DNA from: JBEKUY01 sp049514555
GTDB taxonomy: Bacteria; Acidobacteriota; Terriglobia; Acidiferrales; UBA7541
Length of the DNA: 64,000 nt
NCBI GenBank assembly: GCA_049514555.1
Contig: JBEKUY010000002.1
Coordinates: forward strand, 310,001-374,000
Reading direction: 5' to 3'
In this document: one piece after another, positions 1 to 8,400 of the stretch
How the letters are laid out: each line of letters opens with the position of its first letter
How positions within the stretch are numbered: position 1 is the stretch's first letter
Notes under the pieces: model-generated
What the model was told of the DNA's origin: nothing
Database searches by the model: none
The model's input: only the letters and a program-made list of their open reading frames with translations
Position numbers and translations under genes: made by a program

Positions 1-90
1 TCGGTGGCCGACCGCAACCTCTATGCGGAGAAATCGCACCGGGGACGAAAAACGCGGCTCAAGTCATCCGCCGCGGGACATGGCGGGTAA
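1..90 (+). CDS. Possible 3' end of a diguanylate cyclase-like (GGDEF) protein, cut by the window edge
   Basis: Frame 1 is open from the first base to a TAA at 88-90 and gives 29 residues. The stretch ADRNLYAEKSHRGR resembles the last helix of GGDEF domains, where an AD..LY..K..GR pattern is typical. Nothing upstream is visible, so neither the start nor the catalytic motif can be checked. The match is short and the call is tentative; a chance open frame is possible. The next gene starts 134 bases downstream with no obvious coupling. Confidence 0.3.
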   Translation, partial: SVADRNLYAEKSHRGRKTRLKSSAAGHGG

Positions 91-224
91 GCTGCAGATC
101 AGCTCCCCACGTTCGGAATCAAATCCTCATCGGATGGATTCGGAATGGCACGCTGGAATCGGCGCGACCGGGCGTGAGATTGGGTGAGCGACGGAGGGAC
201 GAGTTTTCGCTATACTCGACGGAT

Positions 225-980
225 ATGACTTCATCGATTTTGGCGACATTGCTGGTGGGGTTTGTGCTCGGATTGAAGCATTCGACCGAGGCGGATCACG
301 TCGCGGCGGTGAGCACGCTCGTGACCGATACGCGCGGCGCACGCCACGGGGCGCTGGTGGGTGCGTTCTGGGGATTCGGGCACCTGCTCACGCTGTTTAT
401 CGTGGGTGGGACGCTGATCGCGCTGGGCGTGCGGATGTCTCCACGCATGCAATGGTCGCTCGAGTTCCTGGTGGCGCTGGTGCTGATCGGGCTGGGGATT
501 CGAACCCTCGTGCGGGCCTCGCGCGGACAATATCACTTCCACCAGCACGAGCACGGAGGAAGCGTCCACGCGCACGTGCACTTTCACGCGATGGAGAAGG
601 CGGCTACCGAGCACGGAGTCGAGGCACTATCGGGCACGCATCACGGGGTTCCGGAAGCTGGCGCTCAGGCGAAGCGGCACGGCGTTGGCCCGATGCTCGT
701 GGGCATGGCGCACGGACTTGCCGGCACCGCCGGCCTCATGCTCCTGGTGCTCGCCACGATTCCCTCGCGATTGTTCGGCATCGTCTACCTTCTGGTCTTC
801 GGCATGGGTGCGCTTATCGGGATGGCGGGATTCGGCGCGCTGCTCGGCGCTCCGCTCGGGCGGGCGGCGGAACGGCTCGGCTGGCTGCGCGCGGTGCGGT
901 TTGCCGCGGGCGCGGCGAGCTGCGGGCTGGGGTGCTTCCTCGTGTACGAGGCATTGTTGCCGGGCGCGTTTCCGTTCTAG
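225..980 (+). CDS. NicO/HupE-like nickel or cobalt permease
   Basis: A 251-residue integral membrane protein, probably importing or exporting Ni2+/Co2+ at the inner membrane. Near the N-terminus it has the HX4DH signature (HSTEADH), which forms the metal site in nickel/cobalt transporter families. A second motif, HGLAGTAG, begins a later helix. About six hydrophobic segments are visible. The central loop (roughly residues 105-160) is very rich in histidine (FHQHEHGG, HAHVHFHA), as expected for a cytoplasmic metal-binding loop. I chose the ATG at 225 because the family begins directly with the hydrophobic first helix. The open frame continues up to 174, but that extension is hydrophilic and unlike the family. 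No urease or hydrogenase genes lie nearby to fix the substrate. Confidence 0.75.
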   Translation: MTSSILATLLVGFVLGLKHSTEADHVAAVSTLVTDTRGARHGALVGAFWGFGHLLTLFIVGGTLIALGVRMSPRMQWSLEFLVALVLIGLGIRTLVRASRGQYHFHQHEHGGSVHAHVHFHAMEKAATEHGVEALSGTHHGVPEAGAQAKRHGVGPMLVGMAHGLAGTAGLMLLVLATIPSRLFGIVYLLVFGMGALIGMAGFGALLGAPLGRAAERLGWLRAVRFAAGAASCGLGCFLVYEALLPGAFPF

Positions 981-1038
981 CAAGAGTCAGGAAAGCAAGG
1001 CATGCCGCACTGAAAGTGCGGCGCTGCACAAATTCTCT

Positions 1039-1812
1039 CTAGCGGCGAAGGTGCGCGGGGGCGGCGGATTCGAGCTTCTTGGCCCAGCGGGAGAGGTGGT
1101 TGAGCGATTGCGCGTGGGTGTGGTCGAGATGCAAGGGCGTAATGGAAATGGCGTGGTCGTGGATGGCGGCGTAGTCGGTGTTCGCTTCAATCTCCCGATC
1201 GTTGCGCTGCTCGTGGAGCCAGAAGTAGCGCCGGCCGCGCGGGTCGGCTCCTTCCTGTAACTGATTGCGGGTGATCTTTTTCGACTGGCGCACAAAGCGC
1301 ACGCGGCCGCGCCAGGGCTGCGGCACGTTGACGTTGAGCAAGACCTGATCGGGCAAACCTTCCGCGAGGATGATTTCCGCGAGGGCGCGGGCGAAGCGCC
1401 CGGCGTTTGCGTAGTCACACTTCTTCGCGCGAGGCACGACCGAAATCGCAAAAGAAGGAAAATGGTGGATCGTGGCCTCGCGCGCCGCGCCCACGGTGCC
1501 CGAGTAATAGACGTTCTCGCCGAGATTCGAACCGGGATTGATGCCGGCGATGACGAGGTCGGGGGGTTCGGCGAGGAGCTTGTGCAGCGCGACGATTACG
1601 GCGTCGGCCGGCGTGCCGTCTACCATCCATTCACGCGGGCCCAGTTGATCGCACACAATGGGTTGACGCAGCGTGATGGATTGCGCCGAGGCGCTGCGCT
1701 CGCGATTGGGCGCGACCATGCTCACCGTGGCGAAACCTTCGAGCGCCGCGGCCAGCGCATGCAGGCCCTCGCCGTGGATTCCGTCGTCGTTGGTAATCAG
1801 GATGTGCGGCAT
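1039..1812 (-). CDS. surE: 5'/3'-nucleotidase SurE
   Basis: A 257-residue survival protein SurE, a metal-dependent nucleoside monophosphate phosphatase acting in the cytoplasm. The N-terminus PHILITNDDGIHGEGL carries the TNDDG metal motif. The later GINPGSNLGENVYYSGTVGA block contains the conserved Asn/Ser ligands. Length is normal for the family (about 250). The open frame extends upstream to 1938, but that part reads through tRNA-Pro, so the ATG at 1812 is the start. The gene ends near the convergent permease gene. The neighbouring tRNA is on the same strand, 86 bases upstream, and may share a promoter. Confidence 0.93.
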   Translation of the reverse strand: MPHILITNDDGIHGEGLHALAAALEGFATVSMVAPNRERSASAQSITLRQPIVCDQLGPREWMVDGTPADAVIVALHKLLAEPPDLVIAGINPGSNLGENVYYSGTVGAAREATIHHFPSFAISVVPRAKKCDYANAGRFARALAEIILAEGLPDQVLLNVNVPQPWRGRVRFVRQSKKITRNQLQEGADPRGRRYFWLHEQRNDREIEANTDYAAIHDHAISITPLHLDHTHAQSLNHLSRWAKKLESAAPAHLRR

Positions 1813-1898
1813 CTTGCGTTGCACACGAAGCCTTCCAGGATAGGCCATATCGGCGCGTATCGCGTGAGTGGCTCTTCGGCTGTTGCCGGGAAGAGAAA

Positions 1899-1975
1899 TG
1901 GTCGGGACGACTGGATTCGAACCAGCGACCTCACGCACCCCAAGCGTGCGCGCTACCAGGCTGCGCCACGTCCCG
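1899..1975 (-). tRNA. tRNA-Pro (GGG anticodon), CCA encoded
   Basis: The reverse strand folds into a cloverleaf with acceptor stem CGGGACG/CGTCCCG, D-loop AGCCTGGTAG, and anticodon loop TTGGGGT, giving anticodon GGG. The T-loop is GGTTCGAATCC. The 3' CCA is encoded at 1899-1901. The gene matches bacterial tRNA-Pro in pattern and length (77 nt including CCA). Confidence 0.95.
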
Positions 1976-2050
1976 ACCGATTACAACATCACATCACCGG
2001 ACCAGTCGCTTGAACCAGCGAGCTTCCCGGTAAGCCGGGACGCGCTGATG

Positions 2051-2068
2051 TGCGCCACGTCCCGACCG
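2051..2068. repeat. 18-bp copy of the 5' part of tRNA-Pro
   Basis: Bases 2051-2068 are identical to 1962-1979, which cover the tRNA-Pro acceptor 5' strand and its immediate upstream flank. The copy lies 89 bp from the original, between the tRNA and the MerR gene. It could be a scar of an integration event or local duplication. No integrase is nearby. Confidence 0.6.
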
Positions 2069-2120
2069 GATTGCGGGAGCAGAAACGCCAATGCGCGGCT
2101 CTCGCAACGACACAAGGCTA

Positions 2121-2501
2121 TCACCGCTTTTCAAGGAGCGTCAAGAAAGCGCGCAGCGCGTCGCGCAAATCGAGCAGCATCTTCCGGCTCAGGAGCTGCG
2201 GCGGACCGTCGGCGGCCGAGTCCGCATCGCTCTGCCCGTTGTGCTCGCGCAGGTGGCGACGAGCGCCGGCGATCGTGAAGCCTTCGTCGTAGAGCAGCCG
2301 CTTGATCTTCCTGACGGTTTCGATGTCCTCGCGGCGGTAGAGCCGGTGGCCGCTCGGGCTCTTCGCCGGCTGAAGCATGGGAAACTCGGTCTCCCAATAG
2401 CGGAGGACGAAGGGCTTGGTGTTCGTCAGGCGGCCCACCTCGCCGATGCGGAAGAGGCCCTTTCCCGAGGAAGAATGCGCTGATTGGCCGTTCCCTGACA
2501 T
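2121..2501 (-). CDS. MerR-family transcriptional regulator
   Basis: A 126-residue DNA-binding protein. Residues about 16-85 form a MerR winged helix-turn-helix: FRIGEVGRLTNTKPFVLRYW, then GHRLYRREDIETVRKIKRLL. The C-terminal part is short, with a leucine-rich helix (LLDLRDALRAFLTLLEKR) suited to dimerisation. It has no cysteine cluster for metal sensing. Such short MerR proteins often stand alone in acidobacterial genomes next to tRNA or ihf genes. The ligand cannot be predicted. It lies 56 bases downstream of der on the same strand and might be co-transcribed with it. Confidence 0.85.
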   Translation of the reverse strand: MSGNGQSAHSSSGKGLFRIGEVGRLTNTKPFVLRYWETEFPMLQPAKSPSGHRLYRREDIETVRKIKRLLYDEGFTIAGARRHLREHNGQSDADSAADGPPQLLSRKMLLDLRDALRAFLTLLEKR

Positions 2502-2557
2502 GAAAGACGCCCGCTCCCGGGCAAGTACCCCCTATCCTATGGCAATTCCGGCGCAAG

Positions 2558-4045
2558 TCAACGCGCGGATCGCTCGCCGGAAGCGCCGCGAGCGCGGAGG
2601 CGCTCGACAAAGCGAATCGGCGCGCCGGTGAAATCGAAACGGGCGCGGATCTGGTTCTCGAGGAAGCGTTCGTAGCTGAAGTGCAGCTTGCGCTTTTGAT
2701 TGGTGAACAGGATGAAGGTCGGCGGCGAGGAAGACGCCTGGGTGATGTAGTAGATGCGCAGGCGCCGCGCGCTGGGCAGGGTACCGCGCTGCAAATCCAC
2801 CTCCTCAATCCAGCGATTCAGCTCGCCGGTGGAGATGCGGCGGCGGCGCGCCTCGGCCACCTGGTCGATCAGGGCAAAGAGCTTGTTCGTGCGCTCGCCG
2901 GTCTTGGCGGAAAGGAAGACGATGGGCGCATAGGAGAGAAACTTCAACTTGCTTCGCACGATGCGCTCGTATTCGACGAGCATTTTCTCCGGATCGAATG
3001 CGGCCGATGGCTTCGCGGCGGAGCGGGGGCGGCCGGCGGCCCGGGCGCGCCTGCCTTTGGCGATGGTCCCTCCCGATTCCGGGGCACTCGCGGCCTCACG
3101 CGCGGCCGCCTCACGTGCCGCGACGACCGCGAGGTCCCACTTGTTCATGACGATGATGACGGAGCGGCCGGACTGTTCGGCGTAACTGGCGATGGTGGCG
3201 TCGCCCTGTGTGACGCCCTGCTCGGCGTCGACGATCAGCAGCGCCACGTCGGCGCGCTCGAGGCTGCGGCGGGCCATGATGACGCTGAGTCTTTCGGCGA
3301 CGAGCTTGGTCTTGCCCTTGCGGCGAATGCCGGCGGTGTCCACGAAGCGATAGAGCTTGCCGTCGCGGCGAACGTCGGTGTCCACCGTGTCCCGCGTCGT
3401 GCCCGGTTCGGGCGAAACAATGGAGCGCTCCTCGCCCACCAGCCGGTTGAGCATGGTGGATTTGCCGACGTTCGGCCGGCCGATGATGGCCACTTCGAGC
3501 GTGTCTTCGGCGGCAGCCTCGGGAGGCTCTTCGGAAAGGAAGTGTTCCAGCGCGGCGTCGAGCAGGGCATCCACGCCGAGACCATGCTCGGCGGACAGAG
3601 GGAATACCGGCGCGCCGAGCGCGTAGAAGGGCGCGGCTTGCGCTTCCTGACGCGCGGTATCCACCTTGTTGGCGGCAATGAAGAGCGGCTTGCCGGTCTG
3701 GCGCAGGAGGCGGGCCAGCTCGGCATCGAGCGGGATCAGGCCGGCCCTGGCGTCGGCCACGAGGATGAGCACGGCGGCTTTCTCGATGGCTACGCGGGCT
3801 TGGCGAAAGATTTCGCGGGGAATCGCCGCCTTATCGTCGGGCAGGATCCCGCCCGTATCAACGACCTCGAAGCTGCGGCCTTTCCATTGGCCGGCACCGT
3901 AGATGCGATCGCGGGTGATGCCTGGCTCGTCGGTGACGATCGAGCGGCGCGTGCCGGTCAGACGATTGAAAAGCGTGGACTTGCCGACGTTGGGCCGGCC
4001 GACGATGACCAGGGAGGGCAGCAAAAATGTGCGTTCCGTCGCCAT
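2558..4045 (-). CDS. der: Ribosome biogenesis GTPase Der (EngA)
   Basis: A 495-residue double-GTPase that acts in 50S subunit assembly. Two G domains are clear. The first has GRPNVGKSTLFNRLTG near the N-terminus, DTGG and NKVD. The second has GRPNVGKSTMLNRLVG around residue 190, DTAG and NKWD. The C-terminal KH-like domain ends near residue 480. After NKWD in the second G domain there is an Ala/Arg-rich, low-complexity insertion of about 40 residues (AREAASAPESGG and what follows). This makes the protein longer than the usual 440-450. The start ATG at 4045 gives the standard short N-terminus. Confidence 0.95.
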   Translation of the reverse strand: MATERTFLLPSLVIVGRPNVGKSTLFNRLTGTRRSIVTDEPGITRDRIYGAGQWKGRSFEVVDTGGILPDDKAAIPREIFRQARVAIEKAAVLILVADARAGLIPLDAELARLLRQTGKPLFIAANKVDTARQEAQAAPFYALGAPVFPLSAEHGLGVDALLDAALEHFLSEEPPEAAAEDTLEVAIIGRPNVGKSTMLNRLVGEERSIVSPEPGTTRDTVDTDVRRDGKLYRFVDTAGIRRKGKTKLVAERLSVIMARRSLERADVALLIVDAEQGVTQGDATIASYAEQSGRSVIIVMNKWDLAVVAAREAAAREAASAPESGGTIAKGRRARAAGRPRSAAKPSAAFDPEKMLVEYERIVRSKLKFLSYAPIVFLSAKTGERTNKLFALIDQVAEARRRRISTGELNRWIEEVDLQRGTLPSARRLRIYYITQASSSPPTFILFTNQKRKLHFSYERFLENQIRARFDFTGAPIRFVERLRARGASGERSAR

Positions 4046-4277
4046 GGCGTTCCCCGGGGCACAACCACGCCAGCCGAGGCGATTACTCTACAGGAATGCC
4101 CGCGGCGGCGAAAGGTGCGGGCACGCCTCGCCGGTGGCGGGTGCCCGCGCGGCCCCTGAGGAGACTTCCCACTACGGTATCGGGCCCCAATTCTGCTACA
4201 GTGCTCGGCCAGACAACGAGGTCGGGAGAACATGCCCGGCCCGCGAAATATTCTCCCTGTTGTTTGCGTACTAGGCT

Positions 4278-4883
4278 ATGGATGCGCTGAAACCAGACCG
4301 GATGAGCGCGCCAGCGACAACCGAACTCGCCGGGACGATCACCCGGGCCAAGGCAGGAGAGGTTGAGGCCTGGGGCGGGATTTACCGCGAGTTTTCTCCG
4401 GCGATCTTTCGATTCTGCCGGAGGGCGCTGCCCACCCGGGAGGACGCCGAAGACGCCACCATGGAGATATTCGTCAAGGTCCGCGAGAAACTCGGCCAAT
4501 ACGATTCGACCAGGCCGTTTTCCTCGTGGCTCTACAAAGTGGCTGCGAACCATTGCTGGGATCTGTTGCGCCGGCGGCGCATCCGTCAGGACAAGGAAAC
4601 AGGGGACCTAGAGAGCCTGCCGCTGGAGCATCCTGACCCAGACCAGCTCGACCGGCTGATCGAAAAGCGCACCAGCCAGGAAGTGCGGCGGGCGCTGGAC
4701 GCGCTGGGCTCTCGAGCACGGATGGCGCTGGTGCTGCGCTATTACTCGGACATGAGCTACGACGAGATTGCCGACGCGCTGGGGGTGCGCCGCGCGTTTG
4801 TGGGCGTGGTGCTGCTCCGCGCGCGCCATGAATTACGGCAGGCGCTCAGCCAGTCGAGCGCCTTCGCGGGAAGTGGGGCGTGA
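4278..4883 (+). CDS. ECF-type RNA polymerase sigma factor
   Basis: A 201-residue sigma-70 family protein. Region 2 spans about residues 30-95 (IYREFSPAIFRFCRRALPTR, then FSSWLYKVAANHCWDLLRRR). Region 4 spans about 130-190 (ALVLRYYSDMSYDEIADALG with an HTH). No region 3 is visible, which fits an ECF factor. Its TGA stop overlaps the ATG of the downstream gene (bases 4881-4885 read TGATG), so it is translationally coupled to a membrane anti-sigma protein. That arrangement implies control by an envelope signal. The promoter it recognises cannot be deduced here. Confidence 0.93.
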   Translation: MDALKPDRMSAPATTELAGTITRAKAGEVEAWGGIYREFSPAIFRFCRRALPTREDAEDATMEIFVKVREKLGQYDSTRPFSSWLYKVAANHCWDLLRRRRIRQDKETGDLESLPLEHPDPDQLDRLIEKRTSQEVRRALDALGSRARMALVLRYYSDMSYDEIADALGVRRAFVGVVLLRARHELRQALSQSSAFAGSGA

Positions 4884-6532
4884 TGGAACATCTCGACGAA
4901 ATGACTTGCTTGCTTTATCTGGAGGGCCAGTTCGACCGCGAGCGCACTCTGGCGTGCTCGGCACATCTGGACACTTGCCCCTCGTGCAGCACCTTGCGGC
5001 ATGCACTCGAGCGAGAGTCGCGGCTGCTCACGCGGGCCATGCGCGAAGAAGACGAAGCGGTCCCGGCACGGTTGCTGGCGGGACCGGGCCGCGCTGCGAG
5101 TTCCCTTGGCTGGGCCTGGGTGGTTTCCTTCGGCCTGGCGGCCACCGGAGCGTACGCGCTCTACGCCGGTTACGTCGAGCCCGTGCAGCAGAGGCTCGAA
5201 CAGGCCGGCTTCGGAGGCAGCAATCTCATGAGCCTGCTGTTTTTTGAAGGCGCTTTCTGGAAAGGATGGCAATCCATGCTCACACTTCTCGAGACACTTG
5301 CGCTCATCACCCTGGGCGGCGTGGCGATCGCGTTCCTACGGCGGCGGTTTCGCCACTGGACGGCGCTGGCGGTGATGATGGCTTCACTATTGGCCCTTGT
5401 AGGCCTGCCAGCGGCGGCTTCGGCGGCGGAGTGCCGCAGGGGGCAGTCCGAAGTGATTGCAAAAGACCAAGTCATCAAGAACGATTTGATCTTTTTTGGA
5501 GAGCGACTGCGGATTGACGGCACCGTGGACGGCGACGTGATTTCCTTCGCAAATTCTGTGGATGTAAATGGGCACGTGACTGGAGACCTCATCGCGTTTG
5601 CGCAGAGCCTGCACGTCCCTGGACAGATAGACGGCAACATCCGGAGTTTCGCGAACAACGCCACGATAACCGGCAGCGTCGGCAAGAACGTGATTACCTT
5701 CGTAGAAACCTGGGTGCTGGAGCCGACCGGGAAGATAGGCGGCAGCCTCACGATGTTCGCCAAGTCGGATTCGCTGGACGGCCACGTAGGCCGCGACCTC
5801 CTCGCCTTCACTGGCATGACGACTCTGAACGGTTCGATTGGGGGAGGGATGCACTTGCACGGCGATACGCTCACGATCGGTCCCACTGCGGAGATCGCCG
5901 GCAAGGCGCTTTTCGAGGGCCACCCTGGATATAAACCGGATGTGTCCCCGCAGGCAAAACTGGGAAGCCCATTGGAAGTGAAGTACATCGAACATCACCG
6001 GGAGGCCAAGGTGACCGGCCACTTGTTCGGGAAAGTTGTCTGGTATGGGATCTTGTTTTTGTTCGGTTTAGGGTTCTTCTTCTTGGTACCGGAGTTTTCC
6101 GAAGAGGCGGTGCGCTCGGCGAGCAACTACGGAGCGTCGCTGGGCATCGGCATACTCGTGCTCTTCGGTTTCCCGATTGCGGCCTTGATCGCCTGTATCA
6201 CTCTGGTCGGGATGGCCGTCGGCATCACCGGGCTGCTGCTGTGGCTGACTGTCCTCGTGTTCGGCACGCAATTGATTGTGGGAGCCTGGCTCGGCGAGAA
6301 ACTACTTGGAGAAGCTGTTGGAACAGGCGCATTGGTCGGGCGGATGGCGCTGGGATTGTTGATCATTCGAGTGATCTTAATCGGATTGAGCGCTGTTCCC
6401 TACGTGAGTTTCGTGCTGAGACTCGTGATAGCACTGTGGGCCATGGGCGCGCTTTCGCTGGCGGTTTATAGGCGGCTCTCGCGCGGCAGTTCGCCGGCGA
6501 CGCCGGGGCAGCAGGCGCCTCTGCCTGCGTGA
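4883..6532 (+). CDS. Membrane anti-sigma factor fused to a bactofilin-like beta-helix domain
   Basis: A 549-residue multi-domain membrane protein. Residues about 2-40 form a zinc-finger anti-sigma module with the HX3CX2C motif (HLDTCPSC). It presumably holds the upstream ECF factor. Hydrophobic segments follow near 76-97, 133-152 and 160-181. Residues about 190-345 are repeated short beta strands rich in G, V, D and I (IDGTVDGDVISFANSVDVNG and similar), like bactofilin or polymer-forming cytoskeletal domains. At least four more membrane segments lie between 385 and 530. Three early membrane passes would place the beta-helix outside the cytoplasm (inference). ATG 4883 overlaps the sigma stop; a GTG at 4880 is the alternative. 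The gene is followed by a strong intrinsic terminator. Confidence 0.82.
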   Translation: MEHLDEMTCLLYLEGQFDRERTLACSAHLDTCPSCSTLRHALERESRLLTRAMREEDEAVPARLLAGPGRAASSLGWAWVVSFGLAATGAYALYAGYVEPVQQRLEQAGFGGSNLMSLLFFEGAFWKGWQSMLTLLETLALITLGGVAIAFLRRRFRHWTALAVMMASLLALVGLPAAASAAECRRGQSEVIAKDQVIKNDLIFFGERLRIDGTVDGDVISFANSVDVNGHVTGDLIAFAQSLHVPGQIDGNIRSFANNATITGSVGKNVITFVETWVLEPTGKIGGSLTMFAKSDSLDGHVGRDLLAFTGMTTLNGSIGGGMHLHGDTLTIGPTAEIAGKALFEGHPGYKPDVSPQAKLGSPLEVKYIEHHREAKVTGHLFGKVVWYGILFLFGLGFFFLVPEFSEEAVRSASNYGASLGIGILVLFGFPIAALIACITLVGMAVGITGLLLWLTVLVFGTQLIVGAWLGEKLLGEAVGTGALVGRMALGLLIIRVILIGLSAVPYVSFVLRLVIALWAMGALSLAVYRRLSRGSSPATPGQQAPLPA

Positions 6533-6558
6533 TGGGTTAGCCCAAAATCACAGCAAGA

Positions 6559-6599
6559 GGGCCGGAGCCCGCCGCGGCGGGTCCGGCCCGTTTTCTTTG
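6559..6599 (+). terminator. Rho-independent terminator after the sigma/anti-sigma pair
   Basis: A long GC hairpin has an outer stem of 6559-6566 paired with 6582-6589 (GGGCCGGA/TCCGGCCC) and an inner CCGCCGCGGCGG palindrome. It is followed by TTTTCTTT. It sits 27 bases after the stop of the anti-sigma gene. Confidence 0.85.
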
Positions 6600-6615
6600 T
6601 GGAAGCGGCAAACAG

Positions 6616-8169
6616 CTAGTGTTTGCGGAGTTTCTCCGCGAGGAAGACCATCGAATCTGTGCCGGTGGGGGTCGGGCCAAAGTAGAGCGCGCGGATCGAA
6701 ACCGAATCGTTGATGGCCAGCCCAGTCACGCTGCCTAGACTGCTGGGGTCAAAGACGGTTGCGCCGGGATGCGTGCTGATGATGGTCTGCACCCGTATCA
6801 GCGTTGGAAAGGGAACGATGCTGGAATTAGCCGGGACTCCAACTGGGAGAAAAGGAGGCAAACCCGCAATGTCGAAATTCGGCGCCGTCGGAGTTTGTGA
6901 CACCGTTCCAGAAATGCGCGTCCAACGCAGGCCGACGGCATCCACTGTCGCGGCCGCGATCGTGCTTCCGGCCGCGGGCGTGAAGCTGGTTGGGCGAACC
7001 ACAATCATCTGGCCCGGGTAGATCACCGAGTTGTCTGCCGCACCTTCAAACGCAGCGATCGCAGTGGACGGGAGGTCCGTCGTATTAGTGGATAACGCCT
7101 TTCGGTCCACGAAAAAGGTAGGGCTCGAGCCAAGAGTGATCTCCACCGGGTCGCCGACATTCACCCCACTGAGGATGCTGCCGGAGCCCGACAGGACTTT
7201 TTCGCTGACCACCAGCTCGAACTGCGTTGTGTCCGTCGCCAATCTGGAGGTGACCACCCCTTCGATCAGGTCTTCTTTTGCGGTGGAGAAAGGTTCGAAT
7301 TCCAGGAGAGTGAACGATCCATCGGCATCCAAGGCGGCGTCAATGCTGACCGTCTCGTTCAGCGCCACGCACGAGGCGAAGGTCTTGGTCGTGCTCGTAC
7401 ACAAGCCATAGAAATCGTCGAAGCCGGTACTCGAATTGGCCGTCGCGGTAATCGTGCCGCGGGTGGCCGACTCCACAGTCAGCGTTTGCGCTGATGCGTT
7501 CACGGAGGTGACCACGCCGGTGAGGTCCTCGATGAGGTCGAGTGGGCTGGTTCCGGCCGTCCCTCCTCGGGGAAGTGTGGCCGCGCTCAGGGCGCCGGTC
7601 TGCGTGAGATCCACGACCAGGTTTCCACCCGTGAAAGTGATGGCATTGCTCAGATTGAAGTCCAGACTCAGTCCCTGCTTGCCGCCGCTCGTCAGGTTCA
7701 ACGCGCTCGCGAGGGTGACTGTGGCCGTCAGCGGCGATGGGACGGTAGTCGGGGTAATTTCGCAGACGGAACCGTTCGCGCAGCCGGACACCGCAGCCCC
7801 CGTTTGATTCGCAAACGTAATCACAGGTGTCCCGAAGGTCACCGTCAAACCCGTGTACGTTCCCGCGGCAACCGTCGAGGTCCCGAGAAAGCCGGAATCG
7901 CTCTGCAAGCGCATGAGTTCCAAGTTGGCCGCGCCGGAGCTCAACGTTAATGGGACGGCGCTGCCAGTCTGGGGGTTGAGCGTAGCGGCGGTGATGGGCA
8001 ACTTGAAGGCCAGAATCGAGCTGTTTGCCGGCGGCGTGTCAATCACCGTCAGACTCAACGTGCCGGTGGTTGGAGGCGGAGGGCCGCCGCCGGTCTTGAG
8101 TCCGCTACACGCGGCCAGCGCAAACGCCATCAGGCAGATCATGCTAAGCAAAGGCAGAATTCGTCGCAT
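6616..8169 (-). CDS. Exported lipoprotein with DUF4382- and DUF5666-like regions
   Basis: A 517-residue predicted lipoprotein. The ATG at 8169 is preceded by a GGGGGA ribosome-binding site. The N-terminus MRRILPLLSMICLMAFALAAC ends in a lipobox (LAAC). After a Gly/Pro/Thr linker, residues about 35-180 (TGTLSLTVIDTPPANSSILA) resemble DUF4382, a beta-sandwich family of surface lipoproteins. The region around VTSVNASAQTLTVESATRG resembles DUF5666. The rest is Ser/Thr/Val-rich beta structure. Function is unknown; it is most likely an outer-membrane or cell-surface protein. It is convergent with the anti-sigma gene and divergent from the helicase. Confidence 0.75.
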   Translation of the reverse strand: MRRILPLLSMICLMAFALAACSGLKTGGGPPPPTTGTLSLTVIDTPPANSSILAFKLPITAATLNPQTGSAVPLTLSSGAANLELMRLQSDSGFLGTSTVAAGTYTGLTVTFGTPVITFANQTGAAVSGCANGSVCEITPTTVPSPLTATVTLASALNLTSGGKQGLSLDFNLSNAITFTGGNLVVDLTQTGALSAATLPRGGTAGTSPLDLIEDLTGVVTSVNASAQTLTVESATRGTITATANSSTGFDDFYGLCTSTTKTFASCVALNETVSIDAALDADGSFTLLEFEPFSTAKEDLIEGVVTSRLATDTTQFELVVSEKVLSGSGSILSGVNVGDPVEITLGSSPTFFVDRKALSTNTTDLPSTAIAAFEGAADNSVIYPGQMIVVRPTSFTPAAGSTIAAATVDAVGLRWTRISGTVSQTPTAPNFDIAGLPPFLPVGVPANSSIVPFPTLIRVQTIISTHPGATVFDPSSLGSVTGLAINDSVSIRALYFGPTPTGTDSMVFLAEKLRKH

Positions 8170-8400
8170 TGTGTCCCCCAGGTTCAGACCCCTGCATTTC
8201 CACGCCCCAGACTGCTCGCAGAGAATGCTCAACGCTGAATCTACAACCCCGGCCGAGGCGCCGGGAGTTCTAAGCGCGCCAGCGTGTTCAAGTGCTAAAT
8301 GCCGGACCTTGTCGGCGGCATTGCCGGACCGTCAGGTTGGCTCGCGGGGTATGTTATCGTTGCGGGTCTGTTTGCCCAGTGAAGGGGCAATGAGGGGTGT

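Noticed and set aside
127..342. Minus-strand open frame of 71 codons over the permease start
   Set aside because: It is antisense to the permease gene, with Arg/Ser/Pro-rich translation typical of a shadow of high-GC coding DNA.
1813..1938. Upstream extension of SurE
   Set aside because: The extension reads through the tRNA-Pro gene, so the start at 1812 is preferred.
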